A stretch of DNA of 64,000 bases from Heterobilharzia americana (lineage: Eukaryota > Platyhelminthes > Trematoda > Strigeidida > Schistosomatidae). The stretch spans positions 52,671,491 through 52,735,490 of the forward strand of contig OX104130.1 in NCBI GenBank assembly GCA_944470555.2, given 5' to 3'. The notes under the pieces were generated by a model. That model did no database searches, was not told where the DNA came from, and saw only the letters and a program-made list of their open reading frames with translations. The position numbers and the translations under genes were made by a program. Below, one piece after another: positions 36,360-48,529 of the stretch (within the stretch, counting starts at the first letter, position 1; each line of letters begins with the position of its first letter).

Positions 36360-37720
36360 ACTAATATTGTGTCCAAGATAATGGTATCCTTAGCTACCCA
36401 ATACCTAACTGGAGCTTGAGAGCACCAAACTTGAGGAAACCAGGCACGTCTGAGACCTGAACGAAGGTGTATCGATCATACTTTTAAGCCCATCTGCAAC
36501 GTAAAGTCATCATACTCCACCAAGGTCCAGTTTAATGAATGACCATACTTTTACCTTCGTACATGCCCTGCAAGACAGGAATACCTATTGGTTGCGGCCG
36601 CTTGTCACGTTTCTTGACCTGAAGGTGTTATTTGACTCCTTCGACCTTAAGGTGTTGTGGCAAAGTCTGAGTGTGAAAGGGCATTGAGCAAGTATGTAAC
36701 TCCAATCAAAGCTCCCTTCTGGAACTCATGCAGCCGTGTCAGGGTTTATGCAGAGTTGCCACCAGGGATGTCCACTGTTATCGTTCCTATTTAACTTCAT
36801 CATAGGCGTTCTAATGGACAAAACATTAAGTACATCTGACTTCTTACGGACTGGCCTTCTCCTTGGAGGTTATCTGGTTGACTTGGAGTGTGCAGACGAT
36901 ATTGTCCTGCTAGGTGCAGGGGGTGATAAAATGGAGTTTCTTTTGGGGGCGTTGAGTAGAAAACTGAGTATTTTTGGCATGCATCTCATTGCCGCCTGTC
37001 AAATGTGTGGTGATGCTCTAGGACTGGTCTGCTACAAGTACTCCCATTTTAATGACAGGGAGTGAAGTTTTGAGATGTGTCGACCAATTCACTTGCTGAG
37101 TTGCATCAGCTCGATTGAGGCGGTTACAGACAAGATTTCAGCCCGGACGCTGAAAGCTCCTTTGGCACTTGCCAAGTTCGGGTATCTGTGGCACCGTCTG
37201 GCGAGATATCAGACTGTCTATCGGAGGATAGGTATACTGCACTGCAGTCCGTTCTGTCCTGTTGTACAGCTGTGAGACCTGGCCATTAAAAGCAGAAGAC
37301 TTGTAGCAGTTGAAAGATGTTGATCTCAGGCGCCTTCGTGGAATTCCTTGTGTTCGGTGGAATCACCGTCTGATCAACGGTAAGATCAGGGGAAAGGCAC
37401 TAGGCAAGGGAAACAACTCGATTGATGAGGTTCTGGACCTTAGTCAAACGAGATGCATCGGGATTTTATTGCTCATCTCGATCCTGCCTTGACGGTCAAT
37501 GCTAGGGAAAGTTGGATTAGGTTCGAAAAAGGTTCAGGGTGGCGAGACCAAGACGTGGCACTAGTCGATAAAGTCCCCGGCTGTTAGTGTGAATCGTGTG
37601 GGGAGATGTTAACTGCCTGACTGGGGTCCTCGAGACGGAAGGAATCAATGGTTGGGGACTGTTTGTGACACGGCTGAAAATCAGTCACAGTAGCGCAGAT
37701 GTATTCACTCTCTGACATCT
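36360..37720 (+). mobile_element. Family B RTE/SR2-like retroelement, plus-strand copy
   Basis: Broken plus-strand frames give: IVSKIMVSLATQYLTGA (about 36.37 kb), a degraded FDSFD...VLWQSL block (36.63-36.67 kb), CHQGCPLLSFLFNFIIGVLM and DLECADDIVLLGAG (36736-37065, with the catalytic block C-ADD instead of Y-ADD), IGILHCSPFCPVVQL and the region equivalent to VLLYGCETWPLK (about 37.25-37.29 kb), then a 3' UTR with 'gtagcgcagatgt' wording. The catalytic Tyr to Cys change plus frameshifts make it dead. It is followed by a (GTCA)n tract at 37872-37889, possibly the element's tail. Confidence 0.85.
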
Positions 37721-37871
37721 TCTGGTGCTTGAATATTCGCACTAACTGTTATCTTCAAACCATTTGTTGTCTCACACTACTTCATCTTCTTTAATATGAG
37801 TCTTTTTCTATATACCCTTTCTTTGTACACTACTATGAAGTGTAGTAAATTGAATCGATGCATCTATGCTG

Positions 37872-37918
37872 ATTTTGTCAGTCAGTCAGTCAGTTTATCT
37901 GTTTATCTGTCTGTCTGA
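37872..37918 (+). repeat. (GTCA)n / (TCTG)n tract
   Basis: GTCAGTCAGTCAGTCAG followed by tatctg and tctg repeats, close to the 3' end of the family B copy; it may represent its microsatellite tail. Confidence 0.7.
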
Positions 37919-38332
37919 AGAAATATGGGGATATCCTGGAAAATATTAGTCTTGCAGTCATATCCTTTGAATTGTTTAAGGGTATTTGGAGTTAGCTGGC
38001 ACAAAACTCAGGACCCGGCCTGGGTGGTTATTGACATTAATCTCGTGACTAAATGTAACCTTAAGCGGTATACACTTTTAAAGAATGAGCCAAAAAGATT
38101 CAGTAGTTCATGTACATGTGAGTTTTACTTAACTTGACTGTACAACTGTATCAATGGAAACAAAGAATGCATAACTATTGAGATAAACTGCCTATATTTT
38201 TGAATGCAATATGCACATTTCGTTTCATGGGTTTTTATCGTCTGCAAACAGCCTGAAATCACAGAGGTTATCATAACTAATAAATACATTTATGCACTTT
38301 CAGGTTAGTGCGAATTTTTATATTTAAGGTAG

Positions 38333-38500
38333 TATTCATCATTGATTGCCATCTCTTGAAGAACCACTGAAAACTTGAGAGCATTGGACAGCTGTTTCAT
38401 CCAAAGAGTGCGCACCCACAATCTAATCAAGGATTAAACTCAGATCATTCATGCCTCGCTCATGGTGAACGCATTGACCATCCAGTTACTGGGTTGCAGT
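38333..38500 (-). repeat. Family D SINE copy
   Basis: On the plus strand the landmarks 'aagaaccactgaaaacttgagagc', GGACAGCTGTTTCATCC and 'gtgcgcacccac' precede a tRNA-like head on the minus strand with B-box-like GAGTTTAATCC. Degenerate. Confidence 0.55.
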
Positions 38501-41500
38501 TCAACGGTTCATGGTTTCCTACTTTCTTCACTTTGCTATATAGCTTGGCTATCCACCAAGGTCTTCAGATGGCATCCACTTCAATCCCGACTAGATGACC
38601 TCACAGATCACAGGTTCTTGTTGGAACTTCAGGATATCCATCTTGATAAATGTCACCTGTGAGCATTGCACAGTAATGTATTTCGAGTTTTATGGGATCC
38701 AATCTAATATTTTTTTCCCTTTGTATAAGATGTGTGCTACATAGGGAGGGTACAAGTGATTTGTTTTAGTTATCCGTCTGAACATAGAGTCTTATGTAAC
38801 TGATACCTGTTCTAGCTGAAGAGATACTAGGAGAGAGTTGTGAATAAGCAGGATCCTCAGTAATCGATAAAGCGACATAGTTGTCTGTTTGAATTCAAAT
38901 ATTTAATGGCCACAGCGTTAACCAAATGAGCCACGGGACACACTAATAATCCTACTGACAGATTTCAAAACCATACACAAAATAACATATGAAGTCAAGT
39001 TTCCCACCGCGTGTTGCTGATGCTAGTGGTGCGATGTTTGCCAGTGAAAAAACTTGAACATTTTGATCGAGTTTATACTTCTGAAAGAGTTGTATTCTCT
39101 TATTGACATTCTATTGAGCATAACTTGAAAACATTTCATTCATTCAACATACACTTAATAATAGCTCATTTTTCATCCCTTCGTGGATTCTTCCAAACTG
39201 GATTGGACTATATTTGAACTTAAAGTGTTTCTGTCCCATGAGCTAGAGAAAAGGGATTGGTTAGAAGGTGATTCAGCTGTATGAAAAGCTATGTTTATGA
39301 GACAAACTTAAAGAGAAGTTATCCATTGTTTAGAAGATTTGGAATGATAGTGGTTATCCGCAGAGGTCTACTGAAAATTAAGAAAAGTCTAATGCAAAAA
39401 GAATAGGGTGAAACATAGTACCGACGCAGCCTATCACTTTACAACATATCTTCAAGACTGATAAAATTGCTGCTAAGATCCAGCGTCAGCTGACTGTTAC
39501 ACTGAATAGAACATAACCGACTTCCGGGCTGATCTGTTTGTACCATATGCTAACCGAAAGTATATAAACCCCAACTCATGTTACCTTCAACTCCGTCAAC
39601 CAATGTATGTGTACGTGTCAAAGCTCATGTATTGAAAGAAGAGGGAGTAGAGATTTTTCTAGCATTTCTAAACACAATCTCAATAGTCGGAGATTAAACG
39701 GCCTTCCTGCACTAAGAAGTGTGATTGCATGTCACCTGATTGGTAATTAATACAATATGAACAACTAACAATCTCTCAAAGTGATCAACAGGTAAACAAA
39801 CTCAGACCTGTAACATTTTGGCAAGGGTGTAGATATCAAAAGACTGAAACCAACTCTATGTATTCAGACAGATCCAACTGACAAATTTCCATTACCTTGG
39901 TGATTGCAGTTTACAACAAAATATACGCAAAACTTTGTCACATCATTCTATCTTGCATATTTTTGTTCCCATATGAACCTTAACTTCTGACATGAACGCT
40001 GCTCATCTTACCCTACAAGCTTTTGTAACTACACAGTCTATGGAAATTACTTTCCATTCATGGTTACCTGTTGTTCCTATCCTCTTCTGAACCTCCGCCT
40101 TCAAAAATATTCACCAAATAATCCTCTCATATTCCTAATGACCTTCTCTACCTTAGCTACTCACAGTTACCATGATCTGTTACTGGCTGTTCTCGTCAGT
40201 AAATTCTTGTCAACTCGTTTAAAGTACGTTCTTTTTTTATAGCACATACTTTTGAGTTTAAGTTGTAGGCAATTGATAAGAAATCTTGAAATAAAACTAA
40301 GCCCATTGTATCCCGCTACACTTAATGATCTTGCGTTAGCTAAGGCCTCTCAGACTATCTTAAACATGTAGCGCCCTAGTACATCATATCAAAATCATAT
40401 TGCACTATGCTTTCTCCACATATTTTTGAATCTCTCAGATTCTTATTACATAGGCGTCAAGAATTCATGCTGAATATGCATCCTTTACTATCAAATGTGG
40501 TAGCTATGATTCCGTTAACGAACTGACACACCATACGTTTGGGAGCTACAATCAAACATGCAGACACCTACTCAGAAAAAGGAAGTGAAAGATTTTATCA
40601 ACCATTTTGAAGTAATACTGACAGTCTCGAAACTTTCCAACGTATCTAACCCCTGATTCACATACACACACACACACATACAAACATGTTAGTCGTAGTA
40701 GCAAGTGTGCATTCGATATAACAGATTGTACTACAGCTACAAATAGTATTTCTAAAAAGTTGAACTAAAGTAAGGCCATCTAAAAATAGACGGTTCTTTC
40801 TCCCTAAACACATTGTTACACTTGTATCATTATTCTAACTGATAAGAGCTGTGAAAAAAATCAGTTCTGTATTTTTAGCGAAAAACACATGATATGTATG
40901 CTTCCCAAGGTTATGAATAATATTTATGATTTAACAGCGGACAAAAATAGAGACACACATATTGCTAGGACTTCATTGACTACCTGCTGTTATTTCCATC
41001 AGATATCATGAATTAGTCACGTTTTGATCAATAGTTCACTGACTACAACACTGGGTGATGTAAGCCTGAATCTCAGAAGGGTCATCAATAGTAGTGACGT
41101 AGTAGTAATAGGAATAAATTACTTCATTCCAAACAATTTGTGGTACAGTTTGGAATTCTCAGCATGATATATTGCAACAACAATAAAATATATGTATGTA
41201 TATACTCCTTTACAGCAATTCGAATTGTGTTATTATAAACATTTCAGTAACGTAAAGAATGTTAAAAACGAGAACATTTCATATTTTTAATTAAATTATT
41301 GAAATAAGATTGTTAACTGTCACACAGTTGATATGTGAGTTCTGTTCTAAAGCGTTTTTCCTCATATAATATACGTGCGTACAATCTTATGTAGTTTCTT
41401 CTTGTCCTCCCTGAGGCGATACAATGGGGAGAGCTGTGAATGAAGTTGGTGCTCAGCGTCAGTTAGAATTACTGCAGCTAGTAGCTTGCTTTAGTTTAAA

Positions 41501-41994
41501 TTTCTATCAGCTACAGTGCTAATTGTTTGAGCTAGAGGAACAGTGCTCAACCTACTGATGAGACAGTAGTCGTTAAATGTGGTTCACCTTGTACTAAGAC
41601 AGTCATTTGCAAAATATGCTTCATTTCCTCTTCTGCTTCTCTCTTGATTTGCTCTCCATACGCCTGCTTTGTCTCTTGCGTTTCTCTTGGCAGAATCCCT
41701 ACCCATTCCTGGTAATTCAAAATGATTTCTGCCACCCTCTAAAAATATACTACTTATATCCAGTCTTATCAGCAACGCCCACTATAATAGTATTTACAAA
41801 CATAACCTACTAACATCACTTCAGTAGGGTATCGCACCAATATTTTGAAATTTTGTGAGGATTCATCAGTTGGTCATACTGTATGTTGAGTTTGTTAATC
41901 TAATCAGTCAACCGATAAAATTTCTTTGATATGTACAAGAAAACAACAACGGAAACGATTATCTGAGATAGCCTTGGTTTGATAGATTTGTGTT
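38501..41994. other. Intergenic, no recognised gene
   Basis: AT-rich DNA with a tRNA-like relic near 38.89-38.95 kb and (AC)n at 40665-40678. Short open frames (for example near 41.6 kb) have no recognised family or conserved partner in the window. Confidence 0.45.
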
Positions 41995-42090
41995 GATACT
42001 GGGTGATGACTGAAGGTGAAATGGAAGTTTGGATGGTGACGGGATTCGAACCACTAGTCATCGGTTCGAAAATCTTCTTTCCAGGTTATC
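41995..42090 (-). repeat. SINE copy (same family as the 8.1, 45.5 and 49.7 kb copies)
   Basis: The plus strand reads ATACTGGGTGATGACTGAAG, 'gtgaaatggaagttt' and GGGATTCGAACCACTAG, the reverse complement of the tRNA-headed SINE. The tail side (41.95 kb) shows 'gattatctgagatagcc', shared with the 49.7-kb copy. The tRNA head is truncated near 42090. Confidence 0.65.
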
Positions 42091-42594
42091 TCTAGGAGCA
42101 CATGCTAACTAACATATACATGTTGAAACATATAAGTTGGGAGGAAAAATGGAAACGTCTATAACCACATGTTTGAGCATACTACAAAGAGTTTCCAACT
42201 GAAAGGTAAACAAGCCTTCAGTAGTGCAACTGTCAATCATCTAATCAATAGTCTGCATGAATTTAATGTCCATAAATTATCTAAAATAACTACTAAACAA
42301 GTGAACTCGACTATACATTGTTTCATTTCAGTGGTAGCTACTGGGTTGGCAAAATCAAGCCAGTGTTATCAAAAAGAAACTCTTATTAGTATATCCACAC
42401 TATAAAACCTAGAAATCCTTACAAATCAACAACCAACTTCGCTATCTAGAGTGAATTATTAACTTGGTTCGAAAGGGATTTCTCAAAATTCTGGTGATTT
42501 GTGACCGGTAGGGTTAGGCGAGTTGAAAGTGAGGCGGATTCTCACAGATTACATAGGAAAATCGTAAGGCTATATCGTGAATTGACAGAACCGT

Positions 42595-42790
42595 AGGTTA
42601 ATGACTAGTTGATTTCAACCAGGTGAAACCTGGCAACCATAGGTTTAACTTATCATAGGGTCATGGACACGAAATTCTAAAGAGTTGGGAACTGAAACCA
42701 AACAGCTGTCCAGTGCTCCCAGGTTTTCAAAGCTTTTCCAACTGACATCACTCCAAGAAGAAGGCCAGTTTCAAGTAGTCTCATAATGTT
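42595..42790 (+). repeat. Family D SINE copy
   Basis: Plus strand: decayed tRNA-like head, then GGGTCATGGACACGAA, CAAACAGCTGTCCAGTGCTC, 'ccaggttttc' and CCAACTGACATCACTCC. The same order is seen in the 51.9-kb copy. Confidence 0.6.
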
Positions 42791-43404
42791 GATGATCTTT
42801 TGTGAGACGCCACCATGTCACACATCCATTTTCTGTTCCATTTTTCATCATTGACTTAACTGGATTCTACTCACCTTATTTACTAAGTTAGTGTAAGTTC
42901 TCTGATTTCTTCTGATATTCCCATGACATATTCTGTATCGTCCTTCATTGTCCAACTTCCTTGCTTACTTCTTGGACATCCGTTGGATCTTTGTGTATGT
43001 AAGCAACGTTGTTATTAGTTCTCGTAAAACCTGTCACTCAACTCCTCTACTTTCAGTTACATAGTGCAGATTTTATCCACCGTCTTCAAGCTAACAGTAT
43101 TCAGTCAAATCAAACCGTGTGTAAGCACTGATTAGTATATTTTGATATTACAGTTATTTTAGTTTGTTAACAACTGCAAAGGACCAGAAAATATACTGCC
43201 TCCATATTTTTTACTAGAATTGTCGTTCAAGCTGCTTTCACTGGATTTCAGTATAATGCGTTATAATCCATTTTTATCAGAGGTACTAAGTATAACACTG
43301 CTGACTCATTAGCACTGCTCTTTTAGTTTAACTAAAAGGTCAACTTGCTAAACTGTTAGAAAATGCATAGGTAACAAGTGGATTATATGGTGAGAATTCC
43401 CATA

Positions 43405-43560
43405 CTAATGTATTACTTCGGTTAAGTAGTATCAGGGTTTGAAGTTTGGACAGATGGATACTAGGTTCAAGTCTCAATGGGAACAACACTCAGTGGATCC
43501 ATGCAGCTGACGATTCCCAAGTCGGACGAAGTGTACATTGTGGGCTGCACAGACTAGAGG
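43405..43560 (+). ncRNA. Hammerhead-type SINE with partly kept ribozyme core
   Basis: tRNA-like head with GGTTCAAGTCTCAATGGG, then CATGCAG-CTGACGA (43507-43513), stem II TTCC...GGAC, GAAG (43528-43531), and TGT TA? ACA-like mini stem III followed by TT (43538-43539). CUGACGA fits the CUGANGA rule, GAA of the second core segment is kept, the mini stem III is complementary (TGT/ACA), and the cleavage triplet ATT obeys NUH. Defects: the first stem II pair (G-C) is T/C and the base after GAA is G. It belongs to the schistosome Sm-alpha-type hammerhead SINEs. Activity is uncertain. Confidence 0.6.
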
Positions 43561-43971
43561 CAACAGACAGACTAATTTCCTCTGAGTTTTTAAATGAGTA
43601 GTACTTTGAAGTTAGTGTCTGCATTTACTAATATATCACCATGTCCAAAATCTTCGGTTACCATTTCCCAGGTGTGAACAGAATTCTCCTAATAATAACT
43701 ATTGTTTCCACGCGGTATACACAATAGTAATAAATAATAAAACCAGAGAAAACAAAAAATGTTGTTCATAAATGTCATTAACTGAATTAGTGATTTATTC
43801 CAGACAAATACAGAAAATGGAATGTCTAAAACATTACAAGACAAAAAATGATTTGTTTGGCAAATATACATTCACTTGAACAACAGTTTAAAACTGTGAG
43901 TGATATGATTAAGAATATTTTTAGTTGTGATACCTTAATCTGCTTTGAAAGTATCGATTTCTGTTTGTATA

Positions 43972-43994
43972 ATCAATCAATCAATCAATCAATC
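43972..43994. repeat. (AATC)n microsatellite
   Basis: About 6 AATC units. Confidence 0.95.
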
Positions 43995-44254
43995 GTGTAT
44001 GAATTAGCAACTTGAATTATCATATCATCATATTCATCTTTAACTGTTCTCATAGCTATTCGCTAGTTAAAAGTAAGGCAGATTCGTACTGAAATATACG
44101 TTTTACAATTTTATTAATTTGTATAGAGTAGTTGTTTTCTACCCTTATTCGAAAAAATTCTCTGCAAAAACTGAATCATACAGTATTCATGACATATAGG
44201 CGAAGAAGCAATCCGAGTATGGAGAAACTATGTAGCACGATGACAGGTAAAACT

Positions 44255-44400
44255 GCATAACATTTTGCACACAATTTATTGTCCGTATTCATATCAGGTA
44301 ACTTCATAACTTTGAGAAAAAGTTTGTATGATCCTAATTTTCTCTCCTTCTTCGTGATAGCAAGGGTAGTAGAATGTTTCATACATTTGGGACAGGTGCG
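44255..44400 (-). repeat. Inverted repeat partner of 45788-45934
   Basis: The minus strand reads GCACCTGTCCC, 'ctatcacgaagaaggagagaaaatt' and ATGGACAATAAATTGTGT-like wording. The plus strand at 45788-45934 has the same order with roughly 80% similarity and no net length change (p pairs with about 90190-p). Together they bracket a Penelope-like fragment. The repeat may be PLE-derived; no protein motif was recognised. Confidence 0.7.
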
Positions 44401-44997
44401 GAATTATTTCTATTACTGCATGTATTTGGTGTTGATTCGATAAACGCAGATTCGGTTATCAGTCTCTCCCTCCACCCAACTAAGTTAGTTGTTAATGCTG
44501 TCGCTCTATCCCACCTTATTGTGTGATTGTCTGTAATCACATTCAGAGCTTAACTTCACCTTTTGTCAAAATTTCTTAACTTATTAGGATCTGATAACCC
44601 TGACTTGGCTACGTTTTTGTGCACTGTTATTCTAATCGACCCTAGTCGACTTCCTTGACCTGTATATTTGACCTCTTAATCATCCCAAGGGATATGGTAA
44701 ACACTCATATTGCTACTACTGTTACCATTACCACTGCCAATATTTTCCGTTCGATTTCTTAGGAATTTATATATATATTTAAGTGGGTAGTTATTCAGAC
44801 ACAAGGTATTCTCGATGTGTCTAATTTCTTGTCGTAGATTTTTTGGCCTACTAGTAAGATTTCCCGCCTAATCACTTAGGCAATTGACTAAGCCTACTTT
44901 AACTGAGATGGGGTGGAGGGATTTGAAGTTTAAGTAGTGATTGGAATGGGAAGGTTTCCTATAGACACTAGTCTCTTAAATCCCATTTTTGGTTTGT

Positions 44998-45466
44998 TTA
45001 ATCTTCCAGTCCAACATTACTTTGCTCACCTTCATCACTTTCTAAGTCACAGGTAAATTGGATTGTATTCACCATTGAATTTATATGTGCCGAGGACCGA
45101 TTGATGTGTTCCGATTTCAGTACTGTAAACGTATCATCTACATATGGTAACCACATGTTTGGTGTAGGACTAAGTGTTTGAAGAGTCATCCCTTCCCAGC
45201 TATGCATAAATATATCTGCAAGATAGGGTACATTGGTGATCCCATAGTAACCCCTTCAGTTTGTTTATATATTTTGCCTTAAAACTTAAAAATTGCAGAC
45301 ATCAGACGCAATTGTACTTCTAGTATGATTCCCTCGATCGGTACCTTAGTTCGATGTGTAAGCTCTTTGTCATTCTTATGCCCATTTTGAACTACCTAAA
45401 GAGCAACGTCGATCTGCGTATTTGTGTAAAGGCTAGTTATGTCAAAACTAACCATTTTTTTTATTG
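44998..45466 (-). mobile_element. Penelope-like element fragment with YVDD core
   Basis: Minus-strand frames: MVSFDITSLYTNTQIDVAL (45396-45450, first catalytic block, SFDVVSLFTN-type), QTEGVTMGSPMYPIL (about 45.23-45.26 kb, MGSPLGP-type) and WLPYVDDTFTVLKSEHINRS (44998-45207, catalytic YVDD intact). The three blocks lie in different frames. A SINE (45467-45573) sits directly upstream of the FDITSLYTN block, apparently inserted into the element. Confidence 0.8.
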
Positions 45467-45573
45467 ATACTGGGTAATGATTAAAGGTGAAATGGAAATT
45501 CAGACGGAGGCCGGATTCGAACCAGCTACCACCGGGTTTCCGGCCCAATGCTCTACCAACTGAGCTACAAGGT
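45467..45573 (-). repeat. SINE inserted in the Penelope-like fragment
   Basis: The minus strand reads CTTGTAGCTCAGTTGGTAGA (A box), GGTTCGAATCCGGCC (B box, near-consensus), then 'gaatttccatttcacctttaatca' and CCCAGTATCAAT. It is the best-preserved tRNA-like head in the window, but the acceptor arm does not pair as a tRNA and a SINE tail follows, so it is not a tRNA gene. 5' of the head is GTGATTGAAGTGAAACAAAA, also found beside the 49.8-kb pair. Confidence 0.75.
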
Positions 45574-45787
45574 CTTACTGTCGATCGCATTTTTGTTTCA
45601 CTTCAATCACTAAGGTTTTTGCCTAACTACCATATGAGTTTGTCACGCATTTCTACCCCTTTATCGGAACTTCTTATCCCAGTCTAAATCTAACTGATCT
45701 AGAGAGGAGGAGCATCATATTGTTTATCATTCGACTATTAGTGTTTATCGAATTGACGCCAAATACATAGAGTAATAAAAATGATTG

Positions 45788-45934
45788 TGCACCTGTCCCA
45801 GATATATATAAAATCTTACTACCCTCGTTATCACGAAGAAGTAGAGAAAATTGGAACTATATAAACTGTCTCAAAGTTGCAAAGTTACCTAATATGAATA
45901 TGGACAATAAATTGTGTCTGAAAAGTTACGCAGT
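45788..45934 (+). repeat. Inverted repeat partner of 44255-44400
   Basis: GCACCTGTCCCAGATATATA, 'cacgaagaagtagagaaaatt' and GGACAATAAATTGTGTCTG correspond to the minus strand at 44255-44400. Confidence 0.7.
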
Positions 45935-46139
45935 AAATGATACTGTTCCACTGGTTGGCATTCCTAATAAACAAACAGATACAGCTCTAGCGCAAGAAAT
46001 AACGTCAGAGTAAGTAAATAGTTTTGAATTAATCAACAAAAAGTACAAAATTACCATTTCTGTTGAGAATTAGGATAGTAATCGGAATGCATAAACAGAT
46101 CAGCAGAGTTCACGAAAAAGAAGCTAATGTACTCTAGTA

Positions 46140-46510
46140 AGTAAAAGTTGGACAGTATGAACATGAGACTTAGAATTATCATGTGACGGCTGAAGTTGCC
46201 GCACGTCACACCAGTATACCAAGGAAGCAGGTGATAAGAGAAAGGAAGAAGGAATAGGAGCAGAAAGCAGTCAGAAAAAAGGAAGACAGATTAACTCGAA
46301 TGATAAAGTGTGATGTGATGGTTCAGATGAAAATGAGGAGTGAATGCGTCTGCGCCACTGTGATTGGTTCTAAATCATTGGCGTCGGTTGTCACATGGAC
46401 CCTAACTTGGAGCCTACATTATCCAGCACGCCTCCGGTCTACACTCAAAAGCTTTACAAACTGATTTGACTCTCATGGATGGCCATACTTAATTTCAACC
46501 CAACCAACTC
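46140..46510 (-). mobile_element. Family B RTE/SR2-like 3' end fragment
   Basis: The minus strand shows the 3' UTR wording 'agtggcgcagacgcattcactcctc' and upstream sequence shared with 53.9-54.1 kb and 7.4-7.6 kb, including a GCTTCATATTTCCAGTC-like decayed tail. No RT block remains. Confidence 0.6.
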
Positions 46511-46692
46511 AGTCAATAAGACGTCACAAAATATCTAGTCGGTTTACTTCCCTTACCTAGGATTCTAAATATAACATTTACATTAACCACATATAACTGC
46601 CACGACATGCAGTAAATTCTGGTGATCAAATACTTGTAGCCTATGCAAATATTTCCTCCTGAGTGACGACTATTTGCAGCGATATTTCAGGT

Positions 46693-46770
<78 letters not shown>

Positions 46771-46792
46771 ATAGTGATAGTGGTAGTGGTAG
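46693..46792. repeat. (GTA)n microsatellite, about 77 bp pure plus imperfect end
   Basis: Pure GTA units to 46769, then GATAGTGATAGTGGTAGTGG. Confidence 0.95.
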
Positions 46793-48529
46793 ATCTGCTT
46801 TTGACGGTAATCTAGAGGGAGTAATGGTGTGTTCATGGAAGGCCTAACTGGGTATCAGATATCTTTAAAACTTCATACGATTCTTCCTATTTATGAACTG
46901 GAACAAACCAAAAGCAGCAAACGTAACACTATGAAGTTTCAACAATTGTTTGGCGAGTTCTGTCTTAAGTTTGAAATTAATGTGCTTTCTTATCATTTAG
47001 CTAAACCCAAAGAGCCATCTACTGGTGCGCTTACTGTATTTATTAAGGCAAATATACACACGTACACAAACCAACTCAGACTCATTGTCGAAACGTGTGC
47101 CTCAGAACGAGCTGAAATATTTCCATGAATCCATCCATCAAAACCTGATAGCTATATGTTTCATATGCGTCCACAATTGATCTGAGATCGGTGAACACTG
47201 ACCGAAACAATATCTTCACTTCTAAAATTTGTATGGTGTAGAATAAAGTGGTATTCTGAGCATAGTTATAGCAAATGATTATCATTATTGGTCCATTCAG
47301 AATTATGTAACTACAACTTAATTTGCACTGTCAGTTGCCTAGACTCCCTACATATGCATTGGGATTGGTCGTTTCTGCAACCCTTATACTGCTGAAACAA
47401 AAACTACTGAAAATCTCACTCAAACAACTGTTCAATTAAATGAATGTAGTTGTAATGGTCATCTACCAACCGACAGCTGATACCCTGACTTATTGTTCAG
47501 GCTTACATATCACAATAACCCAACGAGATACTTTTTCAAAAACTCGTTCCTTTGACGTCACACTGTGTCAGAAAGGTCTGTTGGATAGTGAATGGTGAGC
47601 CAAAAACACTTACTTTTGTGGTGAAAATTACGACACTTTGATTAGAGTCCAAGAGCGAAGCCATTTTATGAAATAGGATCCCTGGTTTCTTGAAACTGGG
47701 TTCAAAACGAAACATTGAAGCTTTCAATCTACTCACCCTTCGTCAACTCAACCAACAAGCTTCCCCAGACAAAACTATGGCATCTCAGGCCATGGATGTG
47801 TCCTGTGTTCATGATCTATCCATGCAAAACTCCAAAACGGTTACTCATTTAACGTCATTCGGTCAGTTGGTAAACACGTTAACTGCATAGTTTGAGTTTC
47901 TGGAGATTCGGTGGCTAGTCCTCACGGTCTTGAAGATGTAGGTATACCTTTGAGTCCTCAGGCAGAAAATGAACTGCTCGACTGTAACTCAGTTGACAGT
48001 CGTCTATGGTCTGTTTGACTGGACGAAATAATGAGGACTAGGAAGAGTAGCGAAACTTGCCGTTCTCTCTTTGAAACTTCTGCTTTCACACCCACTTACT
48101 GCAGAAGGGATAAAGTGAAGGGTGAATTCCAGTGAAAACCGTCTAGTCTCCTACTGTAACTGGACGTTCAGAAGTGGTTATCTTTGAAGGTGATTCTGAT
48201 GGACAGGTGGGTAGCCTGAGTCACGCAGTAAAGTATTTGGGCGGTCTTGTAGTGTACCTTCCTGGCACCAAAAATCCAAGTAGGGTGAAAATAAGTAGAT
48301 TAATTTGAATTCACTAAATACTAACTAAATAAACATCTAGGTAACCTACGGATGCTTTAGGTGTTTTAAGTTTTGTTTCAACGAGTATGCATCCGAGCAA
48401 CCTTGGATGCGGTTTTTCAGTCCCTTTGTGCTGGTTAACATGCATGTCCTCAGAGTTCCTAGCTCAGTCATATTAGCCATATAAGTAGGACAAGCTTTCT
48501 CCCTAATAATCACAGTGGGCTGACCAATT
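46793..48529. other. Intergenic, no recognised gene
   Basis: A 99-codon plus-strand frame at 46829-47128 has no recognisable domain. The rest (47.3-48.5 kb) may hold decayed retroelement DNA, but I cannot assign it. Confidence 0.4.

Noticed and set aside
41547..41775. Two overlapping minus-strand frames (charged, helical) as a coding exon
   Set aside because: Too short, without consensus splice signals in a matching phase, and with no recognised family.
43972..43994. Short tandem array as a CRISPR or satellite
   Set aside because: Plain 4-bp microsatellite with no spacers; the genome is eukaryotic.
45467..45573. A functional tRNA gene (good A and B boxes)
   Set aside because: The acceptor stem does not close, the head is followed by a conserved SINE tail, and several tail-bearing copies exist in the window.
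47085..47125. GTCGAAACGTGTGCCTCAG as part of a further hammerhead
   Set aside because: It has a GAAACGTGTGC-like segment, but no CUGANGA or stem II was found at the right distance upstream.
46829..47128. 99-codon plus-strand frame as a gene
   Set aside because: No motif, low-complexity flank ((GTA)n just upstream), and no homologue that I recognise.
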